Shown: positions 42,935-52,377 of the stretch, one piece after another | Numbering within the stretch: position 1 is the first letter of the stretch | Layout: every line of letters starts with the position of its first letter | NCBI RefSeq assembly: GCF_002252565.1 | Contig: NZ_NPML01000019.1 | Location: forward strand, 62,001 to 126,000 | Reading direction: 5' to 3' | Length of the DNA stretch: 64,000 nucleotides | Source of the DNA: Petroclostridium xylanilyticum | GTDB taxonomy: Bacteria; Bacillota; Clostridia; SK-Y3 | Notes under the pieces: generated by a model | Database searches by the model: none | What the model saw: only the letters and a program-made list of their open reading frames with translations | Told to the model about the DNA's origin: nothing | Translations under genes and position numbers: made by a program

Positions 42935-43588
42935 TTATTGTTTTTTTGTTCCGGAATCTAAAAGTTTTTTAAACAAACTCTCACTATCCTCATTTATAAT
43001 TACCACTTTTGCTCCATTTCTTTGGGCTATACCGGGAAGCAGGTTGGCCGGAGCTACCTGGAGGCTTGTGCCTATGACAAGCATTAAATCACATTTTTGT
43101 GCCTGTTCTACAGCCTGTTCCCAGTCATGTATCTGGTCGCCAAACAATACTACATCCGGTCTTAACATACTGCCGCATGTGCAGTGGGGAATCTTCTCTT
43201 CCAAGGCTTTACCCGATGGATATATTCTTCTACATTTTTCACAAATTAAATCTCTTAAATTGCCGTGAAGCTCCAGCACATTTTTACTGCCTGCTTTTTG
43301 ATGGAGCCCGTCAATATTCTGCGTAATAATTGCCACACTGTACTTTGCCAATGCTCTGTGTGCAGAGTTAGGCTGCACGTCATTCCATCTGAGTATTTCT
43401 CTATATAGATCGTAAAATATGTTCGGTTGATTTAAAAAAAATTCCCTCGTCAATATGTCCCTTACCGGTATATCATTCCATGAAATATCAAAAGTGGGCA
43501 GTCCGCTGGCCACACTTATCCCTGCGCCTGTCAACGCTAACGGATGTTTTGAATTTGAAAGTTCATTTTTCAATGTTGTTGGATCCAT
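42935..43588 (-). CDS. Sir2 family NAD-dependent protein deacylase
   Basis: 217 residues. All sirtuin motifs are present: LALTGAGISVASGLPTF (NAD), IITQNIDGLHQKAGS, catalytic His in VLELHGNLRDLICEKC, zinc Cys pairs CEKC and CTC, RPDVVLFGDQ and LMLVIGTSLQVAPANLLPG. It is somewhat shorter than average but complete. It likely removes acyl groups from lysines. A repeat-rich gap with a hairpin follows. Confidence 0.93.
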   Translation of the reverse strand: MDPTTLKNELSNSKHPLALTGAGISVASGLPTFDISWNDIPVRDILTREFFLNQPNIFYDLYREILRWNDVQPNSAHRALAKYSVAIITQNIDGLHQKAGSKNVLELHGNLRDLICEKCRRIYPSGKALEEKIPHCTCGSMLRPDVVLFGDQIHDWEQAVEQAQKCDLMLVIGTSLQVAPANLLPGIAQRNGAKVVIINEDSESLFKKLLDSGTKKQ

Positions 43589-43676
43589 TTTTGCCTCCCT
43601 ACTTCAGCCTGGAGTTTGGAATTCGGAGAATTTTTCTTAAGTTTTATTCTTATTATTGAACTCTAAGTTCCAAATC

Positions 43677-44102
43677 CTAGCTTTCTTCATCCACCGAATA
43701 TTCTACATCCGAAATTATTTTACCATCTTCATTTACAACACCCGATCTTTTACTATCAATATAGTTTTCAAGCTCTTCCTTGAGTAAATTCCATCCATAA
43801 AGAACCGCTACCGTGTCATCTATAAATCCAATTCCCGGGAGCAAATCAGGCATTACATCGGCAGGATTTATGAAATATAGTAAAATTGCCCCAATAATTA
43901 ACTTTTTATAAATTGATACTTCCGGGTCAAAAAAATAGTTGTACATTATTTTTAACTTATCAATAATACCTTCTATTCCCTTGGAAGATTTCAATTTATC
44001 ATTAAACTTAAACCGTATTTCTTTTCTGCCTGCTTCTGTTCTTGCTTTTCTCATCAAACCCCTTAATATCCTGGCAATGCTTCTCATATTGATCCTTCTC
44101 AT
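43677..44102 (-). CDS. YkvA/DUF1232 membrane protein
   Basis: 141 residues. The conserved DUF1232 core is KKLIIGAILLYFINPADVMP, DLLPGIGFIDDTVAVLYGWN. One membrane segment lies inside that core. The N terminus is basic and the C terminus acidic. Function is unknown in this family. A second ATG six codons in has a comparable ribosome site, so the start is uncertain. Confidence 0.85.
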   Translation of the reverse strand: MRRINMRSIARILRGLMRKARTEAGRKEIRFKFNDKLKSSKGIEGIIDKLKIMYNYFFDPEVSIYKKLIIGAILLYFINPADVMPDLLPGIGFIDDTVAVLYGWNLLKEELENYIDSKRSGVVNEDGKIISDVEYSVDEES

Positions 44103-44247
44103 ACCATCACCGTCCCAAAATATATTATATCATATTAATATGTATTTGCTAACTCATATCGAATTAAAAATGGACAGCACCCTAGCTGCTGCTGCCCACT
44201 TTGAACCTGACAGTTCTGAACTTTTCTATTTGTAATTCTGCATTTAA

Positions 44248-44679
44248 TTAAACCCTGTACGGGTGAGACGGAGTGGAAATCTCACTTAATGCTTCTGAAG
44301 CTTCCGTATCAAAGCTTGGATTAACAGCTAAGTCCCCTAAAGCAACCATTCCAACCAGCATGTTATTTTCTACGACAGGAAGTCTTCTAATCTGTTTTTG
44401 TGCCATCATTCTTGATGCCTCTCTTACGTCCATTGTAGGAGAAGCAGTAGTTACCTGGGAAGTCATTACATCACTGGCTTTTAAAGTCTTAGGGTCGGTA
44501 CCATGAGCGACATTTCTTACAACAATATCCCTATCTGTTACAATTCCTTTGATACCACTTGCGTCACAAACCGGTATAGAACCTACGTTATGCTTTTGCA
44601 TTAACTGGGCAACCTGTTCTACAGGTGTATCAGGACTTACATATACAACTTTACTGGTCATTATATCTTTAAGTTGCAA
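44248..44679 (-). CDS. CBS domain pair protein
   Basis: 143 residues from a TTG at 44679 that has AAAGGA eight bases upstream and gives the family-typical start LQLKDIMTSKVVYVSPDTPV; ATG codons at 44688 and 44697 are alternatives. Two CBS repeats: the first ends IPVCDASGIKGIVTDRDIVV, the second IRRLPVVENNMLVGMVALGD. CBS pairs bind adenine nucleotides and act as energy sensors. Nothing nearby indicates the partner. Confidence 0.88.
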   Translation of the reverse strand: MQLKDIMTSKVVYVSPDTPVEQVAQLMQKHNVGSIPVCDASGIKGIVTDRDIVVRNVAHGTDPKTLKASDVMTSQVTTASPTMDVREASRMMAQKQIRRLPVVENNMLVGMVALGDLAVNPSFDTEASEALSEISTPSHPYRV

Positions 44680-44688
44680 AGTGATCAT

Positions 44689-45054
44689 CCTTTCCATTTT
44701 ATTCTAGAATCATCTATGAAAATAGACTTCATATATTATGTTATCCTCTTTAAATAAAATAATTCCCGCCATTTTTTTGAATTATTTTTAAAGAATTTTT
44801 AATATTCTATTTCATGTAAATTTTTACCTAGCAATATAACTAAAGCTTCCTCATTACATCTCTATCAGTTTTATTAAATAACAGCGCAAAAATCTTCAAG
44901 CTTTTACTTCCTGATTTAGTATGTATCCTGTTTATACCTTATATTCACTTTAAAAATGCCATTTTCTAGGCCGATAACTGTCTATACATATTGAGACATT
45001 ATTACTGATATGTTAAAATAAACTAAATACGATGTTGAAGGAGCGGATTGTAAT
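44689..45054 (+). promoter_or_regulatory. A/T-rich gap with promoter for the TIM-barrel gene
   Basis: No gene is seen in this stretch. TTGAGA (44991-44996), a 17-bp spacer and TAAAAT (45014-45019) make a sigma-A promoter 36 bases before the plus-strand ATG at 45055. The rest is A/T-rich without notable repeats. Confidence 0.7.
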
Positions 45055-45723
45055 ATGGATGAAAAATTTGTTCCAAATGTGACAGGTATCCTTAGAAGAC
45101 ATATGATTCATATCCCTCAAGTCATTGAAAATGCCAGTGGAATTAAAATTAATGGAAAGAAAATTCGTTCCCTCGTTTTTACAACTGATGTTGCCATTAT
45201 TAAAAATATTAATACCGATGCTATTATTGCTGTTTATCCCTTTACACCTCAACCGGTGATCACACAAGCCATTATGACTGCAGCTGATGTTCCGGTCATT
45301 TGTGGTGTAGGAGGGGGAATTACTACCGGTAAAAGAGCTATCAATCTTGCACTTCATGCAGAATTTCAAGGAGCAATAGGTGTCGTTGTAAATGCCCCTA
45401 CTTCTAATGAAGTAATTAGGGAAATGGCGGATTCCATTGATATTCCTATTGTCGTTACCGTAGTCTCTGAAAAAGCAGACTTGGAAGGTAGGTTAAAAGC
45501 GGGAGCAAGCATTTTTAACGTATCTGGGGCAGCAAATACAGCCAATATTGTAAGGACTATCCGACGGCAGTATCCTCAGGTTCCTATCATTGCAACGGGT
45601 GGACCAACTGATGAGTCAATAATGGAAACCATTGAAGCCGGTGCCAATGCCATCACTTATACTCCTCCAACTCCCGGAGAACTGTTTAGTGAAATCATGA
45701 ATAAATATAGAGCCGAACTTTAA
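45055..45723 (+). CDS. TIM-barrel protein of unknown function
   Basis: 222 residues; GAAGGAGCGG precedes the ATG. Alternating strand-helix pattern: SLVFTTDVAIIKNINTDAII, VPVICGVGGGITTGKRAINL, AIGVVVNAPTSNEVIREMAD, IPIVVTVVSEKADLEGRLKA, GASIFNVSGAANTANIVRTI and a C-terminal phosphate-type loop PIIATGGPTDESIMETIEAG. This is a (beta/alpha)8 barrel like ThiG, NanE or KDPG aldolases. Its substrate cannot be told from sequence. It precedes a beta-galactosidase with its own ribosome site. Confidence 0.75.
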   Translation: MDEKFVPNVTGILRRHMIHIPQVIENASGIKINGKKIRSLVFTTDVAIIKNINTDAIIAVYPFTPQPVITQAIMTAADVPVICGVGGGITTGKRAINLALHAEFQGAIGVVVNAPTSNEVIREMADSIDIPIVVTVVSEKADLEGRLKAGASIFNVSGAANTANIVRTIRRQYPQVPIIATGGPTDESIMETIEAGANAITYTPPTPGELFSEIMNKYRAEL

Positions 45724-45834
45724 TATTTTCATATTCCTCTTAAAATCCTTTTATTGTCTGGTATATTTATATGCTTTATAATATGAATATAATTACAACT
45801 TACAATAAATTTTGATGATCAAGGGGGAATATTG

Positions 45835-47856
45835 GTGATTAGCAAAAAGCTCCCACATATTTTTTACGGTGGAGATTATAATCCTGAACAATGGTCTGAA
45901 GAAATATGGCTGGATGATATGAGGTTGATGCAAAAGGCTGGAGTAAATCTGGTAAGCATTGGAATATTCAGCTGGGCATCACTGCAGCCAAACGAAGATA
46001 CCTATAACTTTGAATGGTTGGATAAGCTGATGGACTTGCTTGCCCAGAATGGTATATATGCAGATTTAGCGACTGCTACAGCTGCACAGCCGGCATGGCT
46101 TTCACAAAAATATAGCGATGTATTGCCTGTTGATATCAAAGGAAATAGATTAAGCTATGGTTCCCGTCAGTCCTACTGTCCTAATAGCATATCTTATAGA
46201 AGATTAGGGCAAAAATTAGTACGGATGCTGGCGGAAAGATATAAAGGCCACCCGGCACTTGCTCTATGGCATGTTAACAACGAATACGCATGTCACACTC
46301 CCTCATGCTATTGTGATAATTGTGCTGCAACATTTAGAAAGTGGCTGAAAAAAAAGTATGGGTCAATTGAAAATGTAAACAAAGCCTGGGGTACAAATTT
46401 CTGGAGCCAGCACTACTATGACTGGGATGAAATTCTCCCTCCAAGGGCAACTACCGCTCAAAATAATCCCGGCCAGGTGCTGGACTACCGGAGATTTATG
46501 TCGGATAGTATCTTAGAATTGTACATGGGTGAGAAGGAAATACTCCGGGAAGTTACTCCGGATATCCCTATTACTACTAATTTTATGTCTGACTTTAAAC
46601 CCCTGGACTACTTCAAATGGGCTGAAAACATAGACGTAATATCATGGGACAGCTATCCCAACCCCGAACCAGGCTATCATCCAGGGTGGGCTGCGCTTAA
46701 TCATGATATCATGAGAGGGCTAAAAAATGGAAAGCCTTTTATTTTAATGGAACAGGCTCCCAGTCAGGTAAACTGGCGTCCGGTCAATACCAATAAACGT
46801 CCCGGTGTTATGAGATTATGGAGTTACCAGGCAATGGCTCATGGCGCAGACGCCATCATGTTTTTCCAGTGGAGACAATCGCTCAAAGGTGCAGAAAAAT
46901 TTCACAGTGCAATGGTCACCCATACAGGAAATGAAAATTCCAGGGTGTATAGAGAAGTTGAAAAACTGGGAAATGAGTTAAAAGGTTTAAGTGAAATTCT
47001 TGACTCAACAGTTTCTGCAAAAACAGCTATTCTTTTCGACTATGAAAACTGGTGGGCTGTCGAATATACACCCGGACCAAGTGAAAATTTGAAATATATG
47101 GAGCAGATAAGAAATTATTATAATGCCCTTTTTGATTTGAACATTCCTGTAGATATTGTACCTGTCAATGGCGACTTGAGCAAATACAGCCTTGTAATTG
47201 CTCCTCTTATGCATATGGTTAAACCGGGTGTTAAAGAAAACATTGAAAGTTTTGTTTCCAAAGGCGGTACTTTTATTACCACCTTCTTTAGCGGCATCGT
47301 AGATGAAAACGACGGAGTATTTCCCGGCGGCTATCCAGGACCTTTGAAAGATGTTCTGGGTATAAAAGTAGAAGAATTCGATGCGCTGGAGCCCCATATG
47401 AATAATAAATTTAAAGTTACTCAATATTTGGGAAAAGCCAGCGGAGAATATAATTGCAATCTATGGTGTGATGTAGTCCATACTGACACGGCAAGAATAC
47501 TGGCTGTATTTACTGAGGATTATTATGCCGGATATCCTTGCATAACTGAAAATAGCTTTGGCAAAGGGAAGGCATATTATATCGCTACCCAGCCGGAACA
47601 GGATTTTATTAAAGAATTTCTAAAGTACATCTGCCGGATTGATAATATAGTTCCACCCCTGGATGTACCGGAAGGCGTAGAGGTTATGCCGCGTGTAAAA
47701 GATGGAAAAGAATATTTATTTATTCTAAATCATAACAACAGTGAGATAAATATTATACTTCCCCCTGGTGAGTATATAGACTTGGTCAGCAATAAAATTA
47801 TAAACAACACTTTAAAGCTGCCGCCAAAAGAAGTTATGATTCTGAATCAGAAATAG
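45835..47856 (+). CDS. Beta-galactosidase, glycoside hydrolase family 42
   Basis: 673 residues; GTG start with AAGGGGG upstream (a TTG one codon earlier is possible). Family motifs: FYGGDYNPEQWSEEIWLDDM, GVNLVSIGIFSWASLQPNED, LWHVNNEYACHTPSCYCDNC with acid/base Glu150, and FILMEQAPSQVNWRP with nucleophile Glu306. The structural zinc site is kept (Cys115, Cys158, Cys160, Cys163). Domains B (trimerisation, about 395-600) and C follow. No signal peptide, so it acts on imported galactosides. A strong terminator follows. Confidence 0.95.
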   Translation: MISKKLPHIFYGGDYNPEQWSEEIWLDDMRLMQKAGVNLVSIGIFSWASLQPNEDTYNFEWLDKLMDLLAQNGIYADLATATAAQPAWLSQKYSDVLPVDIKGNRLSYGSRQSYCPNSISYRRLGQKLVRMLAERYKGHPALALWHVNNEYACHTPSCYCDNCAATFRKWLKKKYGSIENVNKAWGTNFWSQHYYDWDEILPPRATTAQNNPGQVLDYRRFMSDSILELYMGEKEILREVTPDIPITTNFMSDFKPLDYFKWAENIDVISWDSYPNPEPGYHPGWAALNHDIMRGLKNGKPFILMEQAPSQVNWRPVNTNKRPGVMRLWSYQAMAHGADAIMFFQWRQSLKGAEKFHSAMVTHTGNENSRVYREVEKLGNELKGLSEILDSTVSAKTAILFDYENWWAVEYTPGPSENLKYMEQIRNYYNALFDLNIPVDIVPVNGDLSKYSLVIAPLMHMVKPGVKENIESFVSKGGTFITTFFSGIVDENDGVFPGGYPGPLKDVLGIKVEEFDALEPHMNNKFKVTQYLGKASGEYNCNLWCDVVHTDTARILAVFTEDYYAGYPCITENSFGKGKAYYIATQPEQDFIKEFLKYICRIDNIVPPLDVPEGVEVMPRVKDGKEYLFILNHNNSEINIILPPGEYIDLVSNKIINNTLKLPPKEVMILNQK

Positions 47857-47878
47857 TTGGAAATACGGTATAAAATTA

Positions 47879-47915
47879 GGAGTAAAGAATAAGATAATAT
47901 TCTTTACTCCTTTTT
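47879..47915 (+). terminator. Intrinsic terminator after beta-galactosidase gene
   Basis: GGAGTAAAGAATA, a six-base loop and TATTCTTTACTCC, then TTTTT: a perfect 13-bp stem. Confidence 0.93.
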
Positions 47916-47932
47916 AGATTATAACTAATACC

Positions 47933-48055
47933 CTATATATTTTCCATAGGTTTTTTGGTCATCATGTGCATCTCATGCGGTGGAACAAGTTGTTGTGCAG
48001 GCGGGCATTGAATTCCCGGTATCGGCGGCACAGGTCTGCCGGTGCTTAATTTTAT
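47933..48055 (-). pseudogene. Possible remnant of a proline-rich small protein
   Basis: Minus strand frame reads LSTGRPVPPIPGIQCPPAQQ, LVPPHEMHMMTKKPMENI and a stop. The Pro and Met pattern looks coding, but there is no start codon in the frame and an in-frame TGA stands shortly before it. It may be the end of a broken spore- or coat-type gene. The rest of the gap up to 48180 is A/T-rich and empty. Confidence 0.3.
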
Positions 48056-48200
48056 TGTACTTTTTCATGATTTTTCATACTATTTTTATATGTTTAATCA
48101 ACTTTATGATATATTGCAAAAAATATATAAATTTTACAAGAGCAAATTTTAAAACCGTATTAAAATCAAGCCATAAAGTTCAAAAAAGGAGTGAGGAAAA

Positions 48201-49586
48201 ATGTCAAATAAAAAATTTAATGATCTGGTTTATAAAAATGTAGATGAGCTTGTTTATGGCTCTTCAAAAAATCCGGTAACCTGTAAAAACGGAATGGTAA
48301 TAGGTGGTGGACAAATTCTTCCGGAGGTTAATTTTACGTTGCCTCCAATGAGCGTAACAAAACAAACAATGCCTGAGGTTTTAAGACAGTATAAAGGCAT
48401 CATCGAAGACATATGTAAGCGTGCAAAAGAATTACACGTGCCGGGATTTGTGGCGGAAATTGAACTGCTTCCTCCGATGACCTTCAACCCTGCATGGGGA
48501 ATAGAAATTACCAAGACTGTCAGGGATGTAATGTATGAATATGAAGCTAAACATGGCTTAAAAAGCGCCTTAAGAATCACTCCAAATGATATAAGGGAAG
48601 GCAAGGAAGTAACACACATGTGGCACGGGGAACACTGGGAAAACATGTTGAAGACCTTTGAAGGTTGTGCAAACGCAGGTGCGGATTTCCTTTCTATTGA
48701 ATCAATCGGCGGTAAGGAAATTCATGATGATGCAATCATGTTCTGTGACATTTCAAAATCCTTATTTGCACTTAGCATTTTAGGAACAAAAGATATGTCC
48801 AAGCTGTGGCAAGCTATTGTCGATATCGCTGATAAGACCGGTACCATTGCAGCGGGCGATACGGCATGTGGATTTGGTAATACGGCAATGGTACTGGCTG
48901 ACCGTGGATATGTGCCTAGAGTATTCGCAGCAGTAGTTAGGGTAATGACTGCCGTAAGAAGCCTTGTAGCCTTTGAAGAAGGTGCTGTAGGACCTCACAA
49001 GGATTGCGGATATGAAGGAGTATATATTAAGGCAATTACCGGCTCCCCAATTTCTATGGAAGGTAAGTCCAGCGCCTGTGCTCATTTAAGTCCGGTTGGT
49101 AATATCGCTGCTGCTCTGGCTGACCTCTGGAGTAATGAATCTGTACAGAACATCAAACTTTTAGGCGGTATGGCGCCTACCGTTTCATTGGAACAACTGG
49201 CCTATGACTGTAGATTGATGAATACTGCTACGGCAAAAGGTAGTAAATATTCAATACTCATACGTGACCTATTAAGTGACTCAGACAGCAAACTGGACCC
49301 TCAGGCATATATATTGCGTCCTGATGTTGTTGTAAAAATTGCCGGGGAAATGATTAAGGAAAATGGTCATTTCAATAGGACTAAAAGGGCTGCTCAGGTA
49401 ACTATAGATGAATTAAGAAAAGCTATCGCCGACAAAAAAGTGTTTGTTGAAGAAAAAGATTCAATGTGGCTGGATACCATTGAAAGTCAACTGGAATTAA
49501 TACCTGCTGATGAAGAAACCTTTATCCAACAAATGCTGGAAGAGAATGAATCAGATAAATTTGAGCCTAAAAAGTATGATATGTAA
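48201..49586 (+). CDS. mtaB: Methanol:corrinoid methyltransferase MtaB
   Basis: 461 residues; AAAGGAGTGAGG precedes the ATG. The protein is the length of archaeal MtaB, and the three zinc ligands of that enzyme are all present: Glu167 (FLSIESIGGKE), Cys223 (GDTACGFGNT) and Cys269 (HKDCGYEGVY). Other conserved parts are CKNGMVIGGGQILPEVNFTL and LRITPNDIREGKEVTHMWHG. It moves the methyl group of methanol onto the cobalt of the corrinoid protein encoded next. In bacteria such pairs feed methanol carbon into the Wood-Ljungdahl pathway or a similar route. The matching MtaA or MtvA-type methyltransferase is not in this window. Confidence 0.95.
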   Translation: MSNKKFNDLVYKNVDELVYGSSKNPVTCKNGMVIGGGQILPEVNFTLPPMSVTKQTMPEVLRQYKGIIEDICKRAKELHVPGFVAEIELLPPMTFNPAWGIEITKTVRDVMYEYEAKHGLKSALRITPNDIREGKEVTHMWHGEHWENMLKTFEGCANAGADFLSIESIGGKEIHDDAIMFCDISKSLFALSILGTKDMSKLWQAIVDIADKTGTIAAGDTACGFGNTAMVLADRGYVPRVFAAVVRVMTAVRSLVAFEEGAVGPHKDCGYEGVYIKAITGSPISMEGKSSACAHLSPVGNIAAALADLWSNESVQNIKLLGGMAPTVSLEQLAYDCRLMNTATAKGSKYSILIRDLLSDSDSKLDPQAYILRPDVVVKIAGEMIKENGHFNRTKRAAQVTIDELRKAIADKKVFVEEKDSMWLDTIESQLELIPADEETFIQQMLEENESDKFEPKKYDM

Positions 49587-49601
49587 ATGGAGGATATGAA
49601 G

Positions 49602-50237
49602 ATGGGAATTTTGTTAGAAATATCTGAAGCTTTACAAAAAGGTAGTGCTAAAGTAGTGGGTGCTAAAACCCAGGAAGCGTTAAATCAAGGAATTGCGCCT
49701 GCGGCAATACTGAATGATGGACTTCTGGCAGGAATGGGAATTATTGGATCAAAATTTAAAAACAATGAAGTGTATGTACCTGAAGTGCTTATAGCTGCCC
49801 GTGCTATGCACGCAGGTTTGAATATACTTAAACCTAAGTTAGTTGAAACCGGTGTAAAACCTATTGGTAAGGTTGTATTGGGGACTGTAAAGGGTGACCT
49901 TCATGATATCGGAAAAAATCTTGTTGGAATGATGATGGTTGGGGCCGGTTTGGAAGTAATTGACCTGGGTATAGATGTTCCTAAAGAAAAATTTGTTGAA
50001 GCTGTAAAGGAACATCAACCAAAAATTGTAGCACTTTCCGCTCTTTTAACCACTACAATGTCTGAACAAAGGGTGGTAATAGAGGCATTAAAAGAAGCCG
50101 GATTAAGAGACCAGGTCAAAGTAATGGTGGGTGGTGCCCCTGTCACCGAAACCTTTGCAAGAGAAATAGGAGCTGATGCCTATACACCTGATGCTGCCTC
50201 AGCAGCTGAAGTTGCAAAGCAGTTTGCATTGGCGTAA
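49602..50237 (+). CDS. mtaC: Methanol-specific corrinoid protein MtaC
   Basis: 211 residues from the third ATG (49602), which has GGAGG eight bases upstream. An N-terminal helical cap (EISEALQKGSAKVVGAKTQE, FKNNEVYVPEVLIAARAMHA) is followed by a Rossmann cobalamin domain. The base-off motif D-x-H-x-x-G is GDLHDIGKNL, with His101 as the lower cobalt ligand. Further motifs are ALSALLTTTMSEQRVVIEAL and MVGGAPVTETFAREIGADAY. It begins 15 bases after mtaB and is clearly co-expressed. Confidence 0.93.
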   Translation: MGILLEISEALQKGSAKVVGAKTQEALNQGIAPAAILNDGLLAGMGIIGSKFKNNEVYVPEVLIAARAMHAGLNILKPKLVETGVKPIGKVVLGTVKGDLHDIGKNLVGMMMVGAGLEVIDLGIDVPKEKFVEAVKEHQPKIVALSALLTTTMSEQRVVIEALKEAGLRDQVKVMVGGAPVTETFAREIGADAYTPDAASAAEVAKQFALA

Positions 50238-50248
50238 AAATATGATTA

Positions 50249-50303
50249 TTAGAAAATATTAAAGGAATAGTTCAAAGTGAACTATTCCTTTAATATTTTC
50301 TAA
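50249..50303. terminator. Perfect 26-bp hairpin, bidirectional terminator
   Basis: The arms at 50249-50274 and 50278-50303 are exactly inverse (26 bp) around an AAG loop. It ends both mtaBC and the convergent DUF1540 gene. The T-rich arm serves in both directions. Confidence 0.85.
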
Positions 50304-50304
50304 T

Positions 50305-50478
50305 TTACCTGGGCATAAAAGTTGCGCAGTCGGTTTCCTGTGAATTATGTGCATTTCGTGGCTGAATTTCAATTTTTGCGGCGTTGCAGTAATCTCCTTC
50401 AGCATAGTAGTGGCAAGTATTTACCACGCATTTTACACCGGAAAGGTGTTGATTCTTTTTCTCTACCCTACCTTGCAT
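50305..50478 (-). CDS. Small Cys-rich DUF1540 protein
   Basis: 57 residues; CAGGAGG lies before the ATG. The sequence KCVVNTCHYYAEGDYCNAAK, then IEIQPRNAHNSQETDCATF has the four conserved Cys and the TDCATF ending of DUF1540. These are small, probably metal-binding proteins common in spore formers. Function is unknown. Confidence 0.88.
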   Translation of the reverse strand: MQGRVEKKNQHLSGVKCVVNTCHYYAEGDYCNAAKIEIQPRNAHNSQETDCATFMPR

Positions 50479-50610
50479 AAAAGTATACCTCCTGTAATTG
50501 AAATAGAATTCTTATTTATTATCATCTTTTTAAAAACATTCTATTCAAATATTTAAAATAGTAACTTAAGGTATACTTTGTATAACAAAAATACATATCA
50601 TTGTTAACAG

Positions 50611-52362
50611 TTAAATATAGTACATGTTAGCTGAATTGCTATTAGATTTTTTATACTCCCGCACTAAATCCTCTAATGCAATGGCGCCAACGATAGCATT
50701 AATACTTTCATTAATCTTTTCCCATACATTCACCGCTAAACTATTTTCCACGCCGTTTTTTATATTGGCTTCTGTAATACTTTCATCAATAATGGATAAG
50801 CTTTCTTCAAACGTCTGCAACACCTCACCTACTGTTATGCTTAAAGCACGCTCTCCTAAAACATACCTTTTCCGTGTGCCCTCTATACTTTTCACTAACC
50901 CCGCTTTTATAAGTGCAGGAAGAATCTGCTCTAAATAAGTATCGGGTATATTCTGCCTTTTCGCTATATCCTCCAGTGTTACCTCATGGTCTGTAGAATT
51001 AATTGCAATATCTACTACCGTTCTCAAACCATATCTTCCCTTTTTAGAAATATCCATTTTTAAGCATCCCATAAAAATTCTGATATGGTCTTCCAATTGT
51101 GTAATATTTCCGGCATCCTCAACAGGTGCTACAATAATTCCTCCACCGCTTACATCAAACCCATCTACAATAACAAATCTACCGGTGTTTTGATTATCTT
51201 TAAATTTATCAAAGCAAACAGCTTGTTTTGTTTTTATGGTCACTTTCGCCACATCATTTATTTTTACTTCACTTGCATTTTCAATGGTTTCAAGGGTTGA
51301 AGCGTCTACCACTTTATCAATAGAAAAAATTTCACATTCCACTTCCTGGGTGGTTAACTTAAGTTTATATTTTTTATTTTTTACCAAATCCTGTTTACCC
51401 AGCCAGAACAGATTTGCTTTGAAAAGCTCTCCAATAAAAGGTACATCCTCTTTGTGGGAAATGAGCTCTCCTCTTTTGTTGAAGAATTCATCTTCCACGG
51501 TAATGCCCACAGACATTCCCGCCTGTACACTATCTCTTTTGTCTTTTTCTACCCAGTACTCTATGGTCTTTACGCGGGTCACCTTATTACCTGGGGAAAT
51601 AAGTATTTCATCACCCACCTTTAATTGTCCGGTTTCTATTCTCCCGGCAATGATTCTCCTGTCATCAAATTTATATACATCCTGGATGGGAAACCTTAAA
51701 GGTTTATCGCTAAGTTCCTTGTCTTTTTCAAAAAGGTCTATGGCTTTAAGGATAGGTTCTCCATCATACCATGGCATTTTTTCAGATGGAACGGTCATAT
51801 TTTCCCCTAAAAATGCAGATACCGGAATATACTTCTGGGGATATACACCCAGATTATTTAAAAACTCATTCATTTCATTACGGATTTGATTGAATCTTTC
51901 CTCCGAATAATCTACCAGGTCCATTTTATTTACGATAACATATACTTTTTGGATTCCAAGAAGAGAAAGGATGTAGCCATGCCTTTTGGACTGTTCCTGG
52001 ACACCTTCATAGGCATCTACCAGCAAAAGTGCCGCCTCTGCACTGGCTGCCCCCGATACCATATTCTTTAGAAATTCTTTATGTCCCGGTGCGTCTATGA
52101 TTACATAGTCTCTTCTTTCGGTATGAAACTGCAGCTGGGTTGTGTCTATTGTAATTCCCTGCCGCTGTTCTTCTTCAAAGGCATCTAAAAGATATGCATA
52201 CTCAAAAGGCTTCCCTTTTTCTTTGGAAATTCTTTTGACTCTCTCAATAGCACCTTCAGGCAATGATTTTGTATCATAAAGGAGTCTTCCAATCAATGTC
52301 GATTTCCCATGGTCTACATGACCTACTACAACAATTTTTAACGTTTCTCTTATACCGGACAT
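50611..52362 (-). CDS. cysN: CysN-type ATP sulfurylase GTPase fused to a CymR-like Rrf2 regulator
   Basis: 583 residues in one frame. Residues 1-425 are a CysN GTPase: GHVDHGKST (14-22), DAPGH (90-94) and NKMD (145-148), then the EF-Tu-like beta barrels. With CysD, it drives APS formation from ATP and sulfate. Residues 436-570 form an Rrf2 protein very like Cym[61 protein letters not shown] and [13 protein letters not shown]. No Cys for an iron-sulfur cluster is present, as in CymR. The wing motif GxxGGY is changed to GTRKRY. An internal ATG at 51057 starts the Rrf2 part and has a weak GGGA upstream, so a separate regulator may also be made. It is the last gene of the sulfur cluster. Confidence 0.93.
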   Translation of the reverse strand: MSGIRETLKIVVVGHVDHGKSTLIGRLLYDTKSLPEGAIERVKRISKEKGKPFEYAYLLDAFEEEQRQGITIDTTQLQFHTERRDYVIIDAPGHKEFLKNMVSGAASAEAALLLVDAYEGVQEQSKRHGYILSLLGIQKVYVIVNKMDLVDYSEERFNQIRNEMNEFLNNLGVYPQKYIPVSAFLGENMTVPSEKMPWYDGEPILKAIDLFEKDKELSDKPLRFPIQDVYKFDDRRIIAGRIETGQLKVGDEILISPGNKVTRVKTIEYWVEKDKRDSVQAGMSVGITVEDEFFNKRGELISHKEDVPFIGELFKANLFWLGKQDLVKNKKYKLKLTTQEVECEIFSIDKVVDASTLETIENASEVKINDVAKVTIKTKQAVCFDKFKDNQNTGRFVIVDGFDVSGGGIIVAPVEDAGNITQLEDHIRIFMGCLKMDISKKGRYGLRTVVDIAINSTDHEVTLEDIAKRQNIPDTYLEQILPALIKAGLVKSIEGTRKRYVLGERALSITVGEVLQTFEESLSIIDESITEANIKNGVENSLAVNVWEKINESINAIVGAIALEDLVREYKKSNSNSANMYYI

Positions 52363-52377
52363 AATATGCCTCCCTCC

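Noticed and set aside
47916-48200. Cobalamin riboswitch before mtaB
   Set aside because: No B12-box-like core or matching helices were seen; the region is A/T-rich apart from the proline-rich frame.
47980-48243. Plus-strand frame of 87 codons running into mtaB
   Set aside because: No ribosome site, overlaps the mtaB start, and the other strand carries a better-looking proline-rich frame.
50611-52362. Possibility that the CysN-Rrf2 fusion is an assembly or frameshift artefact
   Set aside because: The frame is continuous with no stop or odd codons at the joint, and both domains are complete; the fusion was kept as real.
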